A DNA stretch of 64,000 bases, taken from the NCBI RefSeq assembly GCF_027172205.1, contig NC_070607.1:65906831-65970830 (forward strand). The letters run 5' to 3'. A program made the translations under genes and the position numbers. A model generated the notes under the pieces. The model searched no databases and was not told the origin of the DNA. It worked only from the letters and a program-made list of their open reading frames with translations. This DNA comes from Podarcis raffonei (lineage: Eukaryota; Chordata; Lepidosauria; Squamata; Lacertidae). This document shows, in pieces, positions 36,693 to 50,189 of the stretch (positions are counted from its first letter, which is position 1; every line of letters starts with the position of its first letter).

Positions 36693-37084
36693 TCTGTAGT
36701 ACTAGAATCAGAAAGAAAAGCCATCAGGACAGACTTCAAGGAAAGCTTAAGCCCCAGTTCCATTTTTTATTTGGAAATGAAACTGCAGGTTTCTTTAAGC
36801 AGCTAGCCCCACCCAATGAGTGAAGCCTCTACTCTTAAAAAATGTTTTAGCAGTCATGGACTCTGACAGTGCAAGGGAGGTTGTGGTTCTACTGCAGCCT
36901 CCTAACCAGAGCCCAAAGATGGCAATGTGATCTTATAGGCTAGAGAGGCACCAGGACTGCAAGGTATGTCACAGGCTGGGCCAGAGCACACATTCTTCTC
37001 CCAGTTGAACATGAGGATGAGGAGTCAGAGGCCTGGGTCAGGACAATGTCTGTCCTAATGTTAAACTGTCAAACTGAGGCCCAG

Positions 37085-37195
37085 CTGGATCTAGGCAATT
37101 CACTTAGCTGCAGTTTCCTATCTACAATGTAGGCATAATAATGACCTACTTTTCAGGATTGTTGTAAAGAGGAAGAGGAGTGATGCAAGTGGCTA
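37085..37195 (+). repeat. MIR SINE fragment
   Basis: The order 'aggcaattcacttagctgca', 'gtttcctatctacaatgtag' and 'ataataatgacctacttttc' follows the central and 3' part of amniote MIR. Diverged and old. Confidence 0.65.
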
Positions 37196-37355
37196 TAATT
37201 AAACCCTAGTACTTACAGAAGTACTCAGTTACACCAAATAAACAAATAAATCAAAACCAAAACACAACTCAAGTGGCAAACCCACAATATAGGTATGTAG
37301 CTGCAAGAAATGAGAGGTAGATTTCAGTGAAGGAACTTCTCCAGTGAACAAGATA

Positions 37356-37581
37356 CAGTGGTACCTCGGGTTACATACGCTTCAGGTTACAGACTCTGCT
37401 AACCCAGAAATAGTGCTTCAGGTTAAGAACTTTGCGTCAGGTTGAGAACAGAAATTGTGCTCCGGCGGCGCGGCAGCAGCGGGAGACCCCATTAGCTAAA
37501 GTGGTGCTTCAGGTTAAGAACAGTTTCAGGTTAAGTACAGACCTCCGGAACGAATTAAGTACTTAACCCGAGGTACCACTG
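37356..37581 (+). mobile_element. Tigger-like miniature DNA transposon, copy 2, 226 bp
   Basis: Starts cagtggtacctcgggttaca and ends ...cccgaggtaccactg, with TA on both sides (37354-37355 and 37582-37583). Same length as the copy at 311-536, in reverse orientation. The ends match each other over about 20 bases; the centre is GC-rich (ctccggcggcgcggcagcag). Confidence 0.85.
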
Positions 37582-37605
37582 TACAGTGGGCCAAGTCCAA
37601 TCTAA

Positions 37606-39690
37606 TAGTGCAACCCTAGACAGGCTTACTTAAAACCAAGCCTCCTTCTGTTTAATTGGATTTATTCCTAGATAAATGTGTATAGGAATACAGTCTTAGC
37701 TGAACTTAAGTCCCATTGAAACTAAAGGGACTTAAATTAAATAATGAATACCCTGTCCTGTTAATTACAACAGGACCCACGTTCAATTATCTTAGTCTGG
37801 ATCCAAGCCAATGTGTAATTTATATATAAAGCATTAATTGCTTTCAATAAGCAACCATTCCTCCTCAGATGCAACTTATAAACCTAGTTATACAATGGGG
37901 AAAATATATGCATGCTGTTCTGAGCGTAAAGCCAAAATCACATATAGTTAAAACATATTGGGTTCAATGGTGGGTAGGATTGCCAAAGTCATTTTCCCCA
38001 GAACCCTGCCCCCCTTCTATTATTTTTTTTGCCAAGCGCATAAAGCTGAATGCACACAAGTTGAATGCACATAAATTTTGAGCACAGGAGTAGACAATGT
38101 AGTTACCTCGTGATGGCTGTTAGACTCCAGCTCCCATCATCCCAGCCAACATGGTCAATGATAAGGGATGATGAGAACTGTAGTCCAACAATGGGAGGTC
38201 ACCATGTTGGTTATTCCTAATGTAGCACCTCAACATGAACTTTGTTCCCACTTCTATTATAGGAGGATGAGGAAGGGGATCTTCTAAGGAACTGTGCCTG
38301 CTTTGGGCTACATTCTTGCTTTTATAGTTAAATGATTTATAGTTAAGGAGTTAAAACATCAGTCTTCTACCCCGGGGGGGGGGTAGTGGGAGGGAAGGGC
38401 GCAGCATAATTGCCCAAGCGTTACTCTTCTAAATGTCAGATCACAGATGGATTTTTGGGGGGCTAGCCAAGACCAATAGATTACTCCATAATTTAATTTT
38501 TTAAAAAATGAAAAACAACAACAAAGCGACCACCAGTAATCAGAGTCCCAGTAGCTATGAAAGAGCTGCTGCTTTGCTCAGATTTTGCCCTTGGTTTTAA
38601 ATGTTTGACAAGAGCTTTATAAATGAATTGGAGAGGTGGTTTATGTTTCATTAATGAGGCCGATAGTGGTTAATTACCAAAGTGGTGTAAACAATCCACT
38701 ACCAGATCAGGCAGACAGGGTCAGTTATGCGGAGATGATCCAGCTGGACTGACTGGATGAAGCTTTTTATTTAACTATTTGAATACCAAATTGAACAGAC
38801 AATTCTCATATTGTTAAAAGCCCAGTGCATTTACTGGGTTTAAGGGATATGGCCTGCTGTATGTGATACATAATATGTATATATGAGCAACTGAGAAACA
38901 GTCATCCTCTGCGCATCATATATGATGGCAGTGGCAAGGAAATAAAATTTATGAAGATTAAAAATGTTGAGCAGAAATGGTCTGGGATCTGGATGCCCCT
39001 GTGTAAGGCAGCAGTTGTTCCATTTACTTTTGAGCTAGGTCTGTGATTGCTAAAACATGATTTTGAGTTGAAAGGCAGATCTCCATCTGCCAGTTTCCCA
39101 TTCTTGACCTAGCCTCCAACAGGTGGCTTGGCCAGTATATTCTTCTCAACACCCATGACAAGTACTAAAAGTTTTAAAATAGTATTGTTGCCTAAAATGG
39201 GGTTAGCAAAAGTGCTCTGAGCCAACATGCCATATGTTGCAGCTTATAATACTGTACAGCATTTGTATCAACATGCAGAGCTGACTGGTAATCCAGTGAA
39301 GTTGACTTTGCCATGTTCTCCCTATGCACACATCTTCATGTACCACTAAAAGCATAGTTAGTTTACCTGGCCGTTTGTATCCTGCTTTTCTAAGATACAA
39401 CCAAAATAAAAGCAATTTACAAAGTAAAAATATAAATCACAAAAATTAAAAACCACTCTAAAAATAAAAATTTAAAAAGCACTAGAACAGCACCATAAGC
39501 TTTCACCATAAAAACCACAAAAATATATCAGATATTTAACTAAAATGCATGCTGGAATAAAATTGTATTAAGAGCTTGTTTAAAAGTAGGCAAAGCAGGC
39601 TAAGGAAACTTTCTTGGGAGGTTATTTCATAGTTTAGGGTCTAAACATTAGGCACATGCTGCCCTGTTGGCGAAGGGACAAAGAGGGTCT
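37606..39690. other. Intergenic, no gene recognised
   Basis: It contains a copy of the short 'caaccctag...ggattta' repeat near 37606-37730, a hAT-like half palindrome at 38104-38215 and a G-run near 38371-38380. The rest is unassigned. Confidence 0.5.
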
Positions 39691-39694
39691 ATAG

Positions 39695-39831
39695 CAGGCT
39701 TCCTCAATCTCAGCCCTCCAGATGTTTTTGAGACTACAATTCCCAGCATCCCTGACCACTGGTCCTGCTAGCTAGGGATCATGGGAGTTGTAGGCCAAAA
39801 ACATCTGGAGGGCCAAGGTTGAGGAAGCCTG
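39695..39831 (-). mobile_element. hAT miniature element, young copy A (137 bp)
   Basis: Ends caggcttcctcaatctcagc and (other strand) caggcttcctcaaccttggc. Perfect 8-bp target duplication gtctatag at 39687-39694 and 39832-39839. Nearly identical to copy B at 42238-42373 in opposite orientation. No coding capacity. Confidence 0.9.
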
Positions 39832-40615
39832 GTCTATAGAAACCGAGTGTCCTGAACCATGGGGTACCTGGTGGCAAGTCCTGCTGGAGTGCACAATCCC
39901 ACAATGGATGCTAACACACAGTCCAGCAGGCCAGTCCCACGCAAACAGTCCCAAAGAGCTCCTTGGAACATCCAAGCCATGGTCCAACCATTTATGGGAA
40001 GCTGAACAGACACAGCACATCAGCTCTGCTTCCCTTTTAACTGATTGCATCATCTAGACTTGATGAGGCATGTAACCCTCACCTGTTCCAAATCTACTCC
40101 AAATGAGGAATCACACACCTCTTCCCAGAGCTAGTAAGCCCCCGCTTGCCTGTCTAAGCCACCTAGAGCCACCACCCCCCGTTTCCTATGCCTAAGAGCC
40201 TGCCGTGTTCATGGAAACAGGGGCTCCTTTGGCTCTGGTAATGGGTCCTGCTGCTCTGGTTCCTGTGCACTGGCTCCCACCCTGTGAGTACTTCCTACAC
40301 CAACCTCTCCTTCCCCATCCCCAGTGTGTCCCAGTCATGGCTACACCCCTCTATGGGCTCCTCCCCCTCCTTCTCCCCCTTGTTTTCCTTACAGTTCATA
40401 CACTAACCTTTGAGGAACAAAAATGTTGTTTTTCTCAATCCAGAATCATTCACACTTAACCTGAAGAACAAATTTAGCAACAAATTTTGTATATACCGTA
40501 AATTTCATCATTACGTATGGACTACGTAGAACAAGTCTCAGTTAATTCTAGAATACAATGCTGCATGCAGATTCAAACAGCAAGTGGTGTTTTCTGATGC
40601 TGAGATAAGGCCGGG

Positions 40616-40900
40616 CCATTAGGGTTTCAAAGGCCAGAGCTAGCACTTGAATTGAGTCTGGAAACAGACCGCAAGCCATTGAAGTTGACACAAAATTGGC
40701 CTAATATGGGTGATCCTGCCAATCTTAGGCAAAGTCTGATGGCAGTATGATGAACTGGTTGAAGTTTATCATGTGCCTTCAAAAGTGGACCTATGGAGAC
40801 TGCATTAAAATAATCCAAACTAGAAGTGGCTAAGACATGATTAACTGAGGATAGTTCTGACTTCTCCAGGAAAGGACACAACTGGTTAACCAAGTAAAGA
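40616..40900 (-). repeat. L2/CR1-type LINE fragment, reverse-transcriptase C-terminal region
   Basis: Minus-strand translation gives SSVNHVLATSSLDYFNAVSI followed by KAHDKLQPVHHTAIRLCLRL, which parallels the LDYCNALYxGLP...KLQxVQNxAARL block of L2/CR1 reverse transcriptases. Diverged. A related plus-strand fragment lies at 53560-53860. Confidence 0.7.
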
Positions 40901-41370
40901 CTGGAAAAGAAGTGATCATGTAGCAGCTACATTGGCTACATCGTAGTCAGTCACTTTTGAATGGTTAGTTACCTCCCAAAATGGGCACCTTTAAATGTTG
41001 CATTGTCTGAAGCCCAGTTGTGCTGCTGCAGAATGCATCATGCCATTTCTTTTCCCTATCAGTCTCTGATACAGCAGGTGCTGTAACTCTCCAATGGTTT
41101 GGCATTACTCCAAAGTCATACTCCTCCATTGTCTCCCAAGACAGACAGATGCCAACAACAACAGTCTGAAGTCATGTGGTGAGAGAGTCCCTCTGAAGAG
41201 ATAAGTAGAATAATCAAATCAGATTGTGAATTAATGAAAAAAAGTTTGTTTACTTTTTTTAGAATTAGGAGGTTTCAAGTAGTTCTCAAGGATATGACTA
41301 ATGGGTGACATACAATTGTATCCTGCTTGTGAAACAGATTTCTAGTTGTGCAAAAGGGACTTACATTTCA

Positions 41371-41454
41371 TCCCCTCCCTTCTACAGCCCCTCCCTTCTA
41401 CAGCTGCCTTCTACAGCCTCTTCTATATCCCCTTCTACAGCCTCCCTTCTACAG
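41371..41454. repeat. Short tandem array of pyrimidine-CTACAG units
   Basis: Five copies of ttctacag, each after a run of C/T (ccctcccttctacag type), plus one degenerate unit at 41420-41430, with spacing of about 12-20 bp. Confidence 0.8.
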
Positions 41455-41959
41455 ACCTTTGCTCTGGAAGATTGGGGCCCCCTCTGGAACAGATTAGGGG
41501 ACACAAGAAGGGGAGAAATGGGAATTCTGCTGTGTTCCTAATGTAGGACCTTGCCCAGTGATCTTTGTCTTTGCCTGTTTTATAAAATAAATATAATTAT
41601 TGAATTTTCCCAAACTTTTTTCCTACAATCACCAAAGTAATGTTCACCCCTATCCACCTGCCTGTTACACTTGTAGACCTGAATGTCACCTTCCCATAAC
41701 TCATTGAACTGAATAATATATATTTGATTCTTTTTCTTACTAAATTTATCTATGAATGCAAATCTCCATAGTTAAATATTTGCTTATATAAGCGCAGTGA
41801 TGAACAATTGCAGGAACATGGAGTACAGGTAAACACAATGAAGTTTGGGAGGTAGGGGGATTACCTTTATCAATGAGCTTTGAGCACCAGGTTCTTCTCT
41901 GGTTTCACTTAAGAACCTGAACTGAAATGTATCAGATCTCTGGGTGCTGGCAATCAGAC

Positions 41960-42237
41960 TATAGTTGTTATACTCTGTGGGTCTAAGGTTGGCTTTTTGA
42001 GGCCTGCAAGCACCATTCCATCACACAAGGATGTGTTTACCACACCTGTGACCCATTCAATCACCCCACTCTGGCTACCTTTAATAAGCCAGGATGGACA
42101 AGGATCTAATGAGCAGGTGGTTGGGGGTATCACTTCAAGTATTGTGTCCACTGCCTCAGGCCAAATCAATTGGAAATGATCCCACAACACTGCATTGGAC
42201 ACCTTGGCTGGTACTGTGGCAACAGCAGCATCTAAAT
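41960..42237 (-). repeat. L2/CR1-type LINE fragment, reverse-transcriptase N-terminal region
   Basis: Minus-strand translation contains TTCSLDPCPSWLIKGSQ and WVTGVVNTSLCDGM, matching the LDPCPSWLxK...VNxSLxxG block of L2/CR1 elements. It lies on the same strand as 40616-40900 and in the expected order, so both may come from one old insertion split by other DNA. The hAT copy B is inserted at its upstream edge. Confidence 0.72.
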
Positions 42238-42373
42238 CAGGCTTCCTCAACCTTGGCCCTCCAGATGTTTTTGGCCTACAACTCCCATGATCCCTAGCTA
42301 GCAGGACCAGTGGTCAGGGATGCTGGGAATTGTAGTCTCAAAACATCTGGAGGGCCGAGGCTGAGGAAGCCTG
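42238..42373 (+). mobile_element. hAT miniature element, young copy B (136 bp)
   Basis: Begins caggcttcctcaaccttggc and ends with the inverted equivalent. Perfect 8-bp duplication atctaaat at 42230-42237 and 42374-42381. It sits inside LINE-derived sequence, so it inserted after that LINE. Confidence 0.9.
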
Positions 42374-42381
42374 ATCTAAAT

Positions 42382-45300
42382 CACTGAGTAGCCAAGCAAT
42401 AGTGTTTAGCTATCTGGTTTCAGCTAGTTACTATGTGCTCAAGAAGCCCACCTCCCTGGTCAAGAGTTCAATACACTAACCACTTCACCATGTTTCACAT
42501 TATAAAATGACTGCTGTTTTTCTTTAAATTAAGTGGTCCTTGCACTGTGAAGATTGTCAAAAGTGAAGCAATCAAAATGAGGAAATGCCAGACTCTAACC
42601 GGGACAACAAAAAAAGTTTGCTTGAGAACTGGGTAGAGAGGTTGCTGGGAAAATGTGACGTGTGGGTCCCAATGGCCTCTGTCCCTGATTATTCAGTTAT
42701 TATTTGATTTATGTGGTCTTGCTGCTGCCCTTGCTTTGACCCTCAGAACGGCTGTGTGGGAAGTTTGTGTCTCTCAGATAGAGTGAAGCGCTGCTCTGCA
42801 AAGTGTTTGGAGCCAATGTGAATGCAAAGAAACTGATAAATACAGAAAAGGCTCTCTGTGCTCCAGATGCACCCCAAAGGGGAACTATAAGAAAACAGCT
42901 CCTTGGAACTAGGCACTGTAAGTATTTTAATGTCTTTTGTAAATGCCTTAGGATTGTCTGGTCTTGACATACGACTATACTTGGGAGATGTGATGATTAA
43001 GTTTGGCGTTTTATTTTCTAAATGAAGTGCTAATTATAATGAAATATGCACCTGAACAGTTAATTTTACTTTCTAACGCTTTATTTTTGATATGTTCTTT
43101 CCTCTTCCCACCACCATAATGCTTTATTTTCTTGGTCTAAAGTGCTGTGTCATTTACTGTATATATTAGTCTACAAGCAGGACGTTTAACTGTCTGTAAT
43201 GAGAGCAGAGCCTATTTTGTTTTAGCATGCACAGGTTGTTGGCACATACTAGATTTATACCTACTAGAGGATATTACCTGCACAGTGCATTTGAATCTTT
43301 TTGATAGTTCAATAAAATTTTCATTTTACATGAGAATTGGATTTTGCAACTTAGCTAATGTGTGATGAATTTTGAAATTATGAAGTTTTAGTATTAGTAT
43401 TTTAAGAATGAGATATTTGGTAGTTATATTTGTCATCTAAAATGGACAGGTGCTTATTGGGTTTTAACGAAATGAAATTACGGTAACATTCTGGAAAAAA
43501 AGTGTTTGGTCAGGCATGCAGTCTAGCCCTATTGGAAGTAGCTTGGTCTTTAATAAAGAGTATAGTCAGGGACTAAATTATTACGTATGCTAAGACTTCC
43601 CCCAAGGACTCTTCCCCCAAAGATCATCCCGTCAGCTGGGAAATGTTATCACCTGCTAATTGCTGCTGATCACTAAATTTACAGCGGCAATTTGAAAAGT
43701 TGCCCCCTAGGTTCATTTGCTCTGCAAAAACCTGCCATGCACTAGTTTCTGAAGAAGTGAGTTACCACACCATAATAATTTCCCTTTTATTAAATACAGT
43801 GGAAGGAAAACTAGTGCATTTTACGGAAAACTAACATTTTTTAAAAAAATATATTGCACCACAATAGCTCTTTCACCCATCATGAACCTAATAGTCCATT
43901 GGCTAGGAGTAGTCAACAGAGATGTAAGTATAGTTGCCATGTGGATTGTGGGTGCCAGGCATGCTCAGTCAGCATTATTGTCACAAGTAAAAAAGAATAG
44001 CAACCTGAAAGTACAATTAGATCATATAAAATGAGTGTATCAATGTATTCAGGATAGAACTAGTGGAGACATTCAGCTCTCTCATTCCATCAGCACAAGG
44101 ATTTATGCTTGTGCAACTGAAAATTCTGCCACCTTCTCCTTTCCCTGCACCTTCCTCAAGTCTACTCTGGAAAGTTGGTGAACCCCCAGGACAGATTTAA
44201 GGGGCCCAGAAAGAAAGAAGTTCCTTTGTACAAGTAGAAATACTTTTGCTGTTGGAATGAGGGAGTTAGTGTTACACTGAATTGAAAAGGTAACTGGACA
44301 AAATTTTACAAAATCCTTCTGTTATTGTGAATGCATCTCAGAATGCATTGTGGTTGTAGATGCCAATAATATAGAGATTTGTTAAGAGTTGGATCTCTGA
44401 TCACAGGCACATTTACTTGGAAGTAAGGCCCAGTGAGGATCATTTCAAACATGGCAAAATAGTACAATATTATCCATATGTTGTGTGATAATAACACACA
44501 AATGTATTTTGATGGGTCTGTATACACACTAGTAGGCCACAACTGGCATTGTTCCCCACCACTGTACACAAAAAATGTGTATGTGATTGCCACACATGAT
44601 GATCAATGCACAGGATTTATTCAGTTTCCTAGAGGTATTTACTTGCATAAATTGAGTCTTGTTTGCAGTGAAAACAAAACAAAACAAAAACCCTTAGCCG
44701 TTTCACTTGATATTTCTGTTGTGGTATTTTCTGTTAAGAAAGAACCAACCTTAGCTGGAAGCTTACTAAACTACAGGCACACTTCGATTTATGGTTCCAG
44801 GCTTTTGAAAGTATGAAAGATTTCTCTGTACGATTAAGTAGTATTTGAATTATAGCTTGATCTCTCTTCTGATAGCAGCAAAAGGTAACAAAAGATAATG
44901 CACGCAAAAGCATGCATTAGTTAGTTAATATTGGCCCACCCATGATTTAGAGTTTCAGTATGTGGAGCAGAAGAAAAGGTTAGGACAGGATCCAAATCAA
45001 GGTTAAAATCTACTGCCTAAATCTAGTTGCCCTGCAACCTCATATTCTTTCCCAGGATATGAGTGCACTTCAGAAATGTGAGAAGACTTTCAGCTTGAAT
45101 TCCTAAAATTCTCCCTGGTGAAGAAACTTCCCTTTTGACATAACTGTCAAAATATTTACGATAGATGTTAATATACTGTCAGTTCAAACATTCTGAAGTA
45201 CTCCCTGGAGGGTGTCCTGCAAGACCTATGCTCTATATGCTGTAATAGAGCAAGCACTGCATATTTTTTGCCATTAATAATACGCTAGCAGCTGAGCAGT

Positions 45301-45538
45301 GTCTTTGTTAGAACTGGTATTTTCTCCAAAGGGTGTGACAGCCACTGTGATTTTGTGGCTATATGGTTAGATTTTACCTTTGAACACATATTAGTATTAA
45401 CACTTGCATAGTATTTCATTTTACATTTTTTTTTGCACTATGGCTGTGAATTTGTTCCTTTGTTATTTCCCTGGAATCAGGGATAGGTCAGGGATATGTC
45501 CTGTTGCACTCTGTAAAGTTCCTTACACATTCCTGGTA

Positions 45539-45579
<41 letters not shown>

Positions 45580-48500
45580 TTTTGCACTGTGACAGACCAA
45601 ATCCTACTTACATTTACTCAGATATAAGTTCTACTGGCCTGGGTCCGGTCCAGAATAATCGTTTCATTCCATGGCAGTTGAGCATACCCAGTCCTTACTG
45701 GGCTGTTTTTGGAGTTCTATGACAGGGGGTGAAGGGGCCCTAATTTTCTTTTGTACTCTTGTACCAAATCTGATTATACTTCCCTCTTGTGAACGGACAA
45801 TGTCATTTTGGCAATATATGCAATGTTACACTCCCCTGAAAATGGGAAAATACAAAGAATTATATCCATTGTACATTTGCACACATTAAACATGCAACTA
45901 ACCCGTGACACTGAATGCATGGGTTGTCAAGTGGCACTTAGCTAATGCAGAACAAACTAACTGTGCCAGTCTAGACACAGGTTTAGCTCATTTACTCACA
46001 TTTTCAATCTAAATCAAAGGTGGGAAACCTATTTTAGCCCAAAGGCTGAAACTCACAGAAGGGAATTTCCAGGGGCTACATCCAGTAGTGAGCAGGGTCC
46101 AAGCCAAAAGTACGTGAGGCCAGAGACTCACCTCACTCTATTTCTTTCTCTAATGCACTCCCCATCAACCAATTCCATTTTTGCTCTTTCCATTTTCTCT
46201 CCTTCACACCTCAGCTGCCTCCCTTCCTACAATTAGACTTTTTTTTAGACACAGGCTAAAGTGGAATTTTTTCAGTAGAAGTTTACACCTGTAAAAGTGT
46301 TCAATGCTCACTTTATTTCCAGGTTCAGAAAATACTATTGCATGTTTTAAAATTACCAATGATTTTCATGTTACATTTAATCATACAAAAATATAGTGCT
46401 ATTTAGTATTCAATATAATATGTATATCATAATATATAATCACACAGCATGATTCAGTACATGCTTGTTATGAAGAATACACACTGTGGTTTGTGTGCAG
46501 CAAAGGCAGCAGTGGAATCCTAGGCAGGAGAATGAGGAAGGTTTTGTTTTTGTGACTGAATTAGTTCCTTGCTATCTCTTTTATTTTGTTCAGGAATTGG
46601 TTAAAGGAAGAGCAACATTTCCCTAAAAGCAATATTCAAAACTATGATGTAATTTAAATCACACAATGCTCCATTTGAAGTGCATATTTGCTGATTAAAA
46701 CATGTAGACTTTGTACATGCTCAACTGATCCCACTGATAACGGTTGCATGATTCATCAAGGCACTTCTATTTTGAACAAACATTTACAAACAGAGATAGC
46801 AAGTGGCAGCATTCTTGTCATACTATACAGTTTCACCTTTTCCTGCTCTATGGTGGAAGGGGGGTGAGATGTCTGAGGAACATGTCAGAAAAATGTCTTT
46901 TTAGAAATCTGTAAATAAAATTGAACAGGCCATGAGACATTTTTTCTGCCCTTCCAGCAAACCTTGCTGTACAAACCACATTAAAACAAGAGGTCTGGAG
47001 ACAAAGTATTGGCTGATCAGAGAAATTCAACCCCTTCCCCCAATTTTCTTTTCGCTTCTGCCTTTTGCTACATCCTTAGAATTGCCAAAACACAATAGCA
47101 ACATAATTTTGCAGCACTGTAATGGCTAGTATAAGCTTTCATGTGCCAAACGTACTTAGGCAGGTCCGTAAGTAGCAGAATACATTCATCAGGATCTAAC
47201 CCAGAGATGGCTAAACTCCAGTTCAGGTGCCTGATCTATGCCCCAAAATATTTTTCCTTCTCCGCTAAGACCCCATTAATTAGCACTGGCAAAACATAAA
47301 AATACAATAAAAAGGACCGGAGATACAGTGCTGGGCAGAGCAAAGCCCGATGCTCTCATGGGGAGGCATATTCCTGGTCATTAGACAGATCAAGTGGAGA
47401 AGGGGCAATAACGCCACTCCTCAGTTTATATGCATGAATCGGCTGTGGAGGAGGGGCTGTGTGCCTGAGTGGTGGGGGGCATACTCACTGCATGCAGCCC
47501 CTGGAGGGCAGGCCAAGAGTGGCCTTTGGGAGGGAGGGAGGGAGAGAGAAAAGCTGCCTGTTTTCCTCCTTTGTCATTTGTAGCTTATTTTAGCACTGCC
47601 AAGTTTCTCTGTCACTTCTCCCTTTTCCTCAGTTCATCTCCTCTGATATTTTTCTTTAAGAACCCTTCAGGTTCCTTTCTAAGTCCATTCTGAACTGCAC
47701 CTTCCCTTTAGCCTCCATGCTTCTGAGCCTTCTGTCTCTAAGCTATCTCTCAGCTTCCACACACACCAGACCTCTCCCCACTCTTCAGCCTACTGTACTT
47801 TTTTGTAAGGTTTAGTAGTTCCAAACTGACAACACTGGCTTCCCTCACAGGATCTTAACTGCAAACTCTTTAGTGTCCAGAGCAACAGAACCTTCTGAGC
47901 CTAAACATCAGCTCAGTCAATCAGTGTCAGAGGCTTCACTGCCAGAAGAGCAATAGACAGAGAAAACAGATGGTGAATGGATGGTCTAGAAAGGGCCAAT
48001 TGCAACCTAACCTTTTTTATTCATTGAAGAATACTTATGAAGAATCCAAGTGATTACCCACACTGGAATTCAAAATCCTTATACATACTATCAAAAAGGA
48101 TTGGAAAGATAGTCTCCTGTTCAGTTTTTCTTGCAAAAAAACATTTCCCACATGATTTCACATCAGTAGGATCAGCCTCTCACTGAGGAAAAACAAAAGT
48201 ATATTATCAGCAGTAGCTCTCTAGTCTAGATGGCCCTGTGTTCTTATCTGTTTCCTTGGAGTTTTATTGAACTGTTTTCATTGGCTTTTTACTTTGGAAA
48301 GTGCTTCTCCCCAGAAATATGCTTTGTGATTTTGCTTCAGGCATGCATTGTACAAATCACTGTAAGGCATAACTTTCTTCCCTGTAAATGAATGAAAATG
48401 GCATTTAACCCATTTCCAAAAATGTATTAAATATGTACAGAAGTTATCTAGTTCAGTTCTTTAACAAGCACATTAATCCATGGAAATCTTTCATTCTGCC

Positions 48501-50189
48501 TCCTTAGCAAATGGGAAGATCTCATCTTGTTTAATCTCAGATACTAATTTTGTTTTGCTTAAGTTTAATGTTTATTTTTTATCTTTAATAATTAATCTAA
48601 TAATATATACCAAAAACTCCAAACTTTTACTTGTAATCTTTTCAGGATATAGACACTATTTTGCATCATGTGCTATTTGAACTCTCTGACAAGTCACCCA
48701 GCTCAGAAGGAGAGGTCTCTGGTAGAGATTGTTGAGAAGTAGCATGTTATTTATTTTTTTAATAGATCACTGTTGGAGCCAAGGGAAGTGCTGGCAGGGA
48801 GGATGATCTTCCATTGCTCATTCCCATTCTAGACAACTGATCTCTTTATCTGTCTTCTCTTAGTTTTTTACATGTACTGCATATAAATTAGCCATTCTTA
48901 CTACTTCTTTCTGGGCTTGCAGTAACTGGCATGTTCTCAGGGTACATATGAAAGGATGCAAATGTTGATGCTCCTTGGGCTTTGAAGGGATGATGGTGCT
49001 AGGGTTGAGCCTTTTTCAATTTACTAGTGGAAGCTACTAGATTCATTAGGCTAGGGATAATTTTAGACAGATCTTTCCGCATAGTTCTTAAGTTTTTAAA
49101 GGGGCTTCTACATAGTATTGTTGTTATATATATTTTTGGCAATTATCCCATTGCTTTTCTTCATTTCACCTGTCCCCCTCCCTCCTAATGCAGTAGATCC
49201 GAACAGCAATGCTAAAAGCCCCAGGTGTGGATGTTTTTGCACAAATATCATGAGATCTGAAATTTCAGGTTCTTGTGAGACTTTTCAGTGAGATTTGCAG
49301 AACCTTATCAATGGCTCCACCCACACGGTCCACCCTCAGTCAGGCCAGAGAGAGCTTAAACTATTGCACTCACAGTGTTCTCAGTAATGGCAGACAGAAA
49401 CAAAATGGTTGAGGTATAATCAGCTGATTAGGAGAGAGAAGTAACATTGTAGAACAAACTTTCTACCTGATCTTTCAAGCAAGGTAAACAAATACTGATC
49501 ATAAACCTTTCGTGGAAATTAAATAATCCTATACTAGGAAGATGTCAAAAAAGGGAATAGATTTGCATAAAACGTGCATGTGTCATTTATAAACATAGAT
49601 GCAAATTTAGACAAGATTACTATAATTTATTTTTAAAATTTATATCACAGTAATGGAGAAGATTGTGCCCAGGTGATCCAAAGGTTAACTAAGATTAGTT
49701 AACTAAGTTGATGGGCAAGATGCTCTCCCACCTTATGAAACTGAATAGAAGGTATTGTCAAACACAGAGATGTCCTTAGGCTGCCCTTCATATAGAGTGC
49801 TGTCCTCTTTTAGGTAGGACACATGGCCACCCTACTTACCTGACACTAAAAATACAGGCCTTGTAGATCTTCATTGATTGCAAAGGAAATAATAAATGTA
49901 GAAAAGTAATTTCCCAGCAACTGCATTCCTACTGAGAAATAATGACATTCTGAGGCCGTCAGAATCCAGGCTAATAGCTGGAGTGAGAACTGAGAATATT
50001 TGAGGGTAAGTATTAATAGAAATGTGGATTCTCTTTAAAACAAGTAAGATTAATGGAACAGTAGATTCAACAGAATCAGATCCTTAGTAACTTTGTATTT
50101 GTACTAACACAACATAATATTTCTATTTCTATTGCACTCTGTAGAGTTTTTCTAACTATTTCTCCTTTTCCTCCAATAAATTGTTTCAG
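42382..50189. other. Upstream region of NR1H5, no coding exon recognised
   Basis: About 7.8 kb, AT-rich, without a CpG island. (TAG)n lies at 45539-45580 and a short-repeat copy near 45590-45640. A (GGGA)n-like stretch lies near 47529-47549. A non-coding first exon of NR1H5 may be hidden here; I cannot place it. Confidence 0.5.
45539..45580. repeat. (TAG)n microsatellite
   Basis: About 13 perfect trinucleotide units. Confidence 0.93.

Noticed and set aside
40205-40459. 84-codon plus-strand frame with hydrophobic stretch, possible small membrane protein
   Set aside because: No conserved motif, Pro/Leu-rich composition from a CT-rich tract, and no promoter or splice context.
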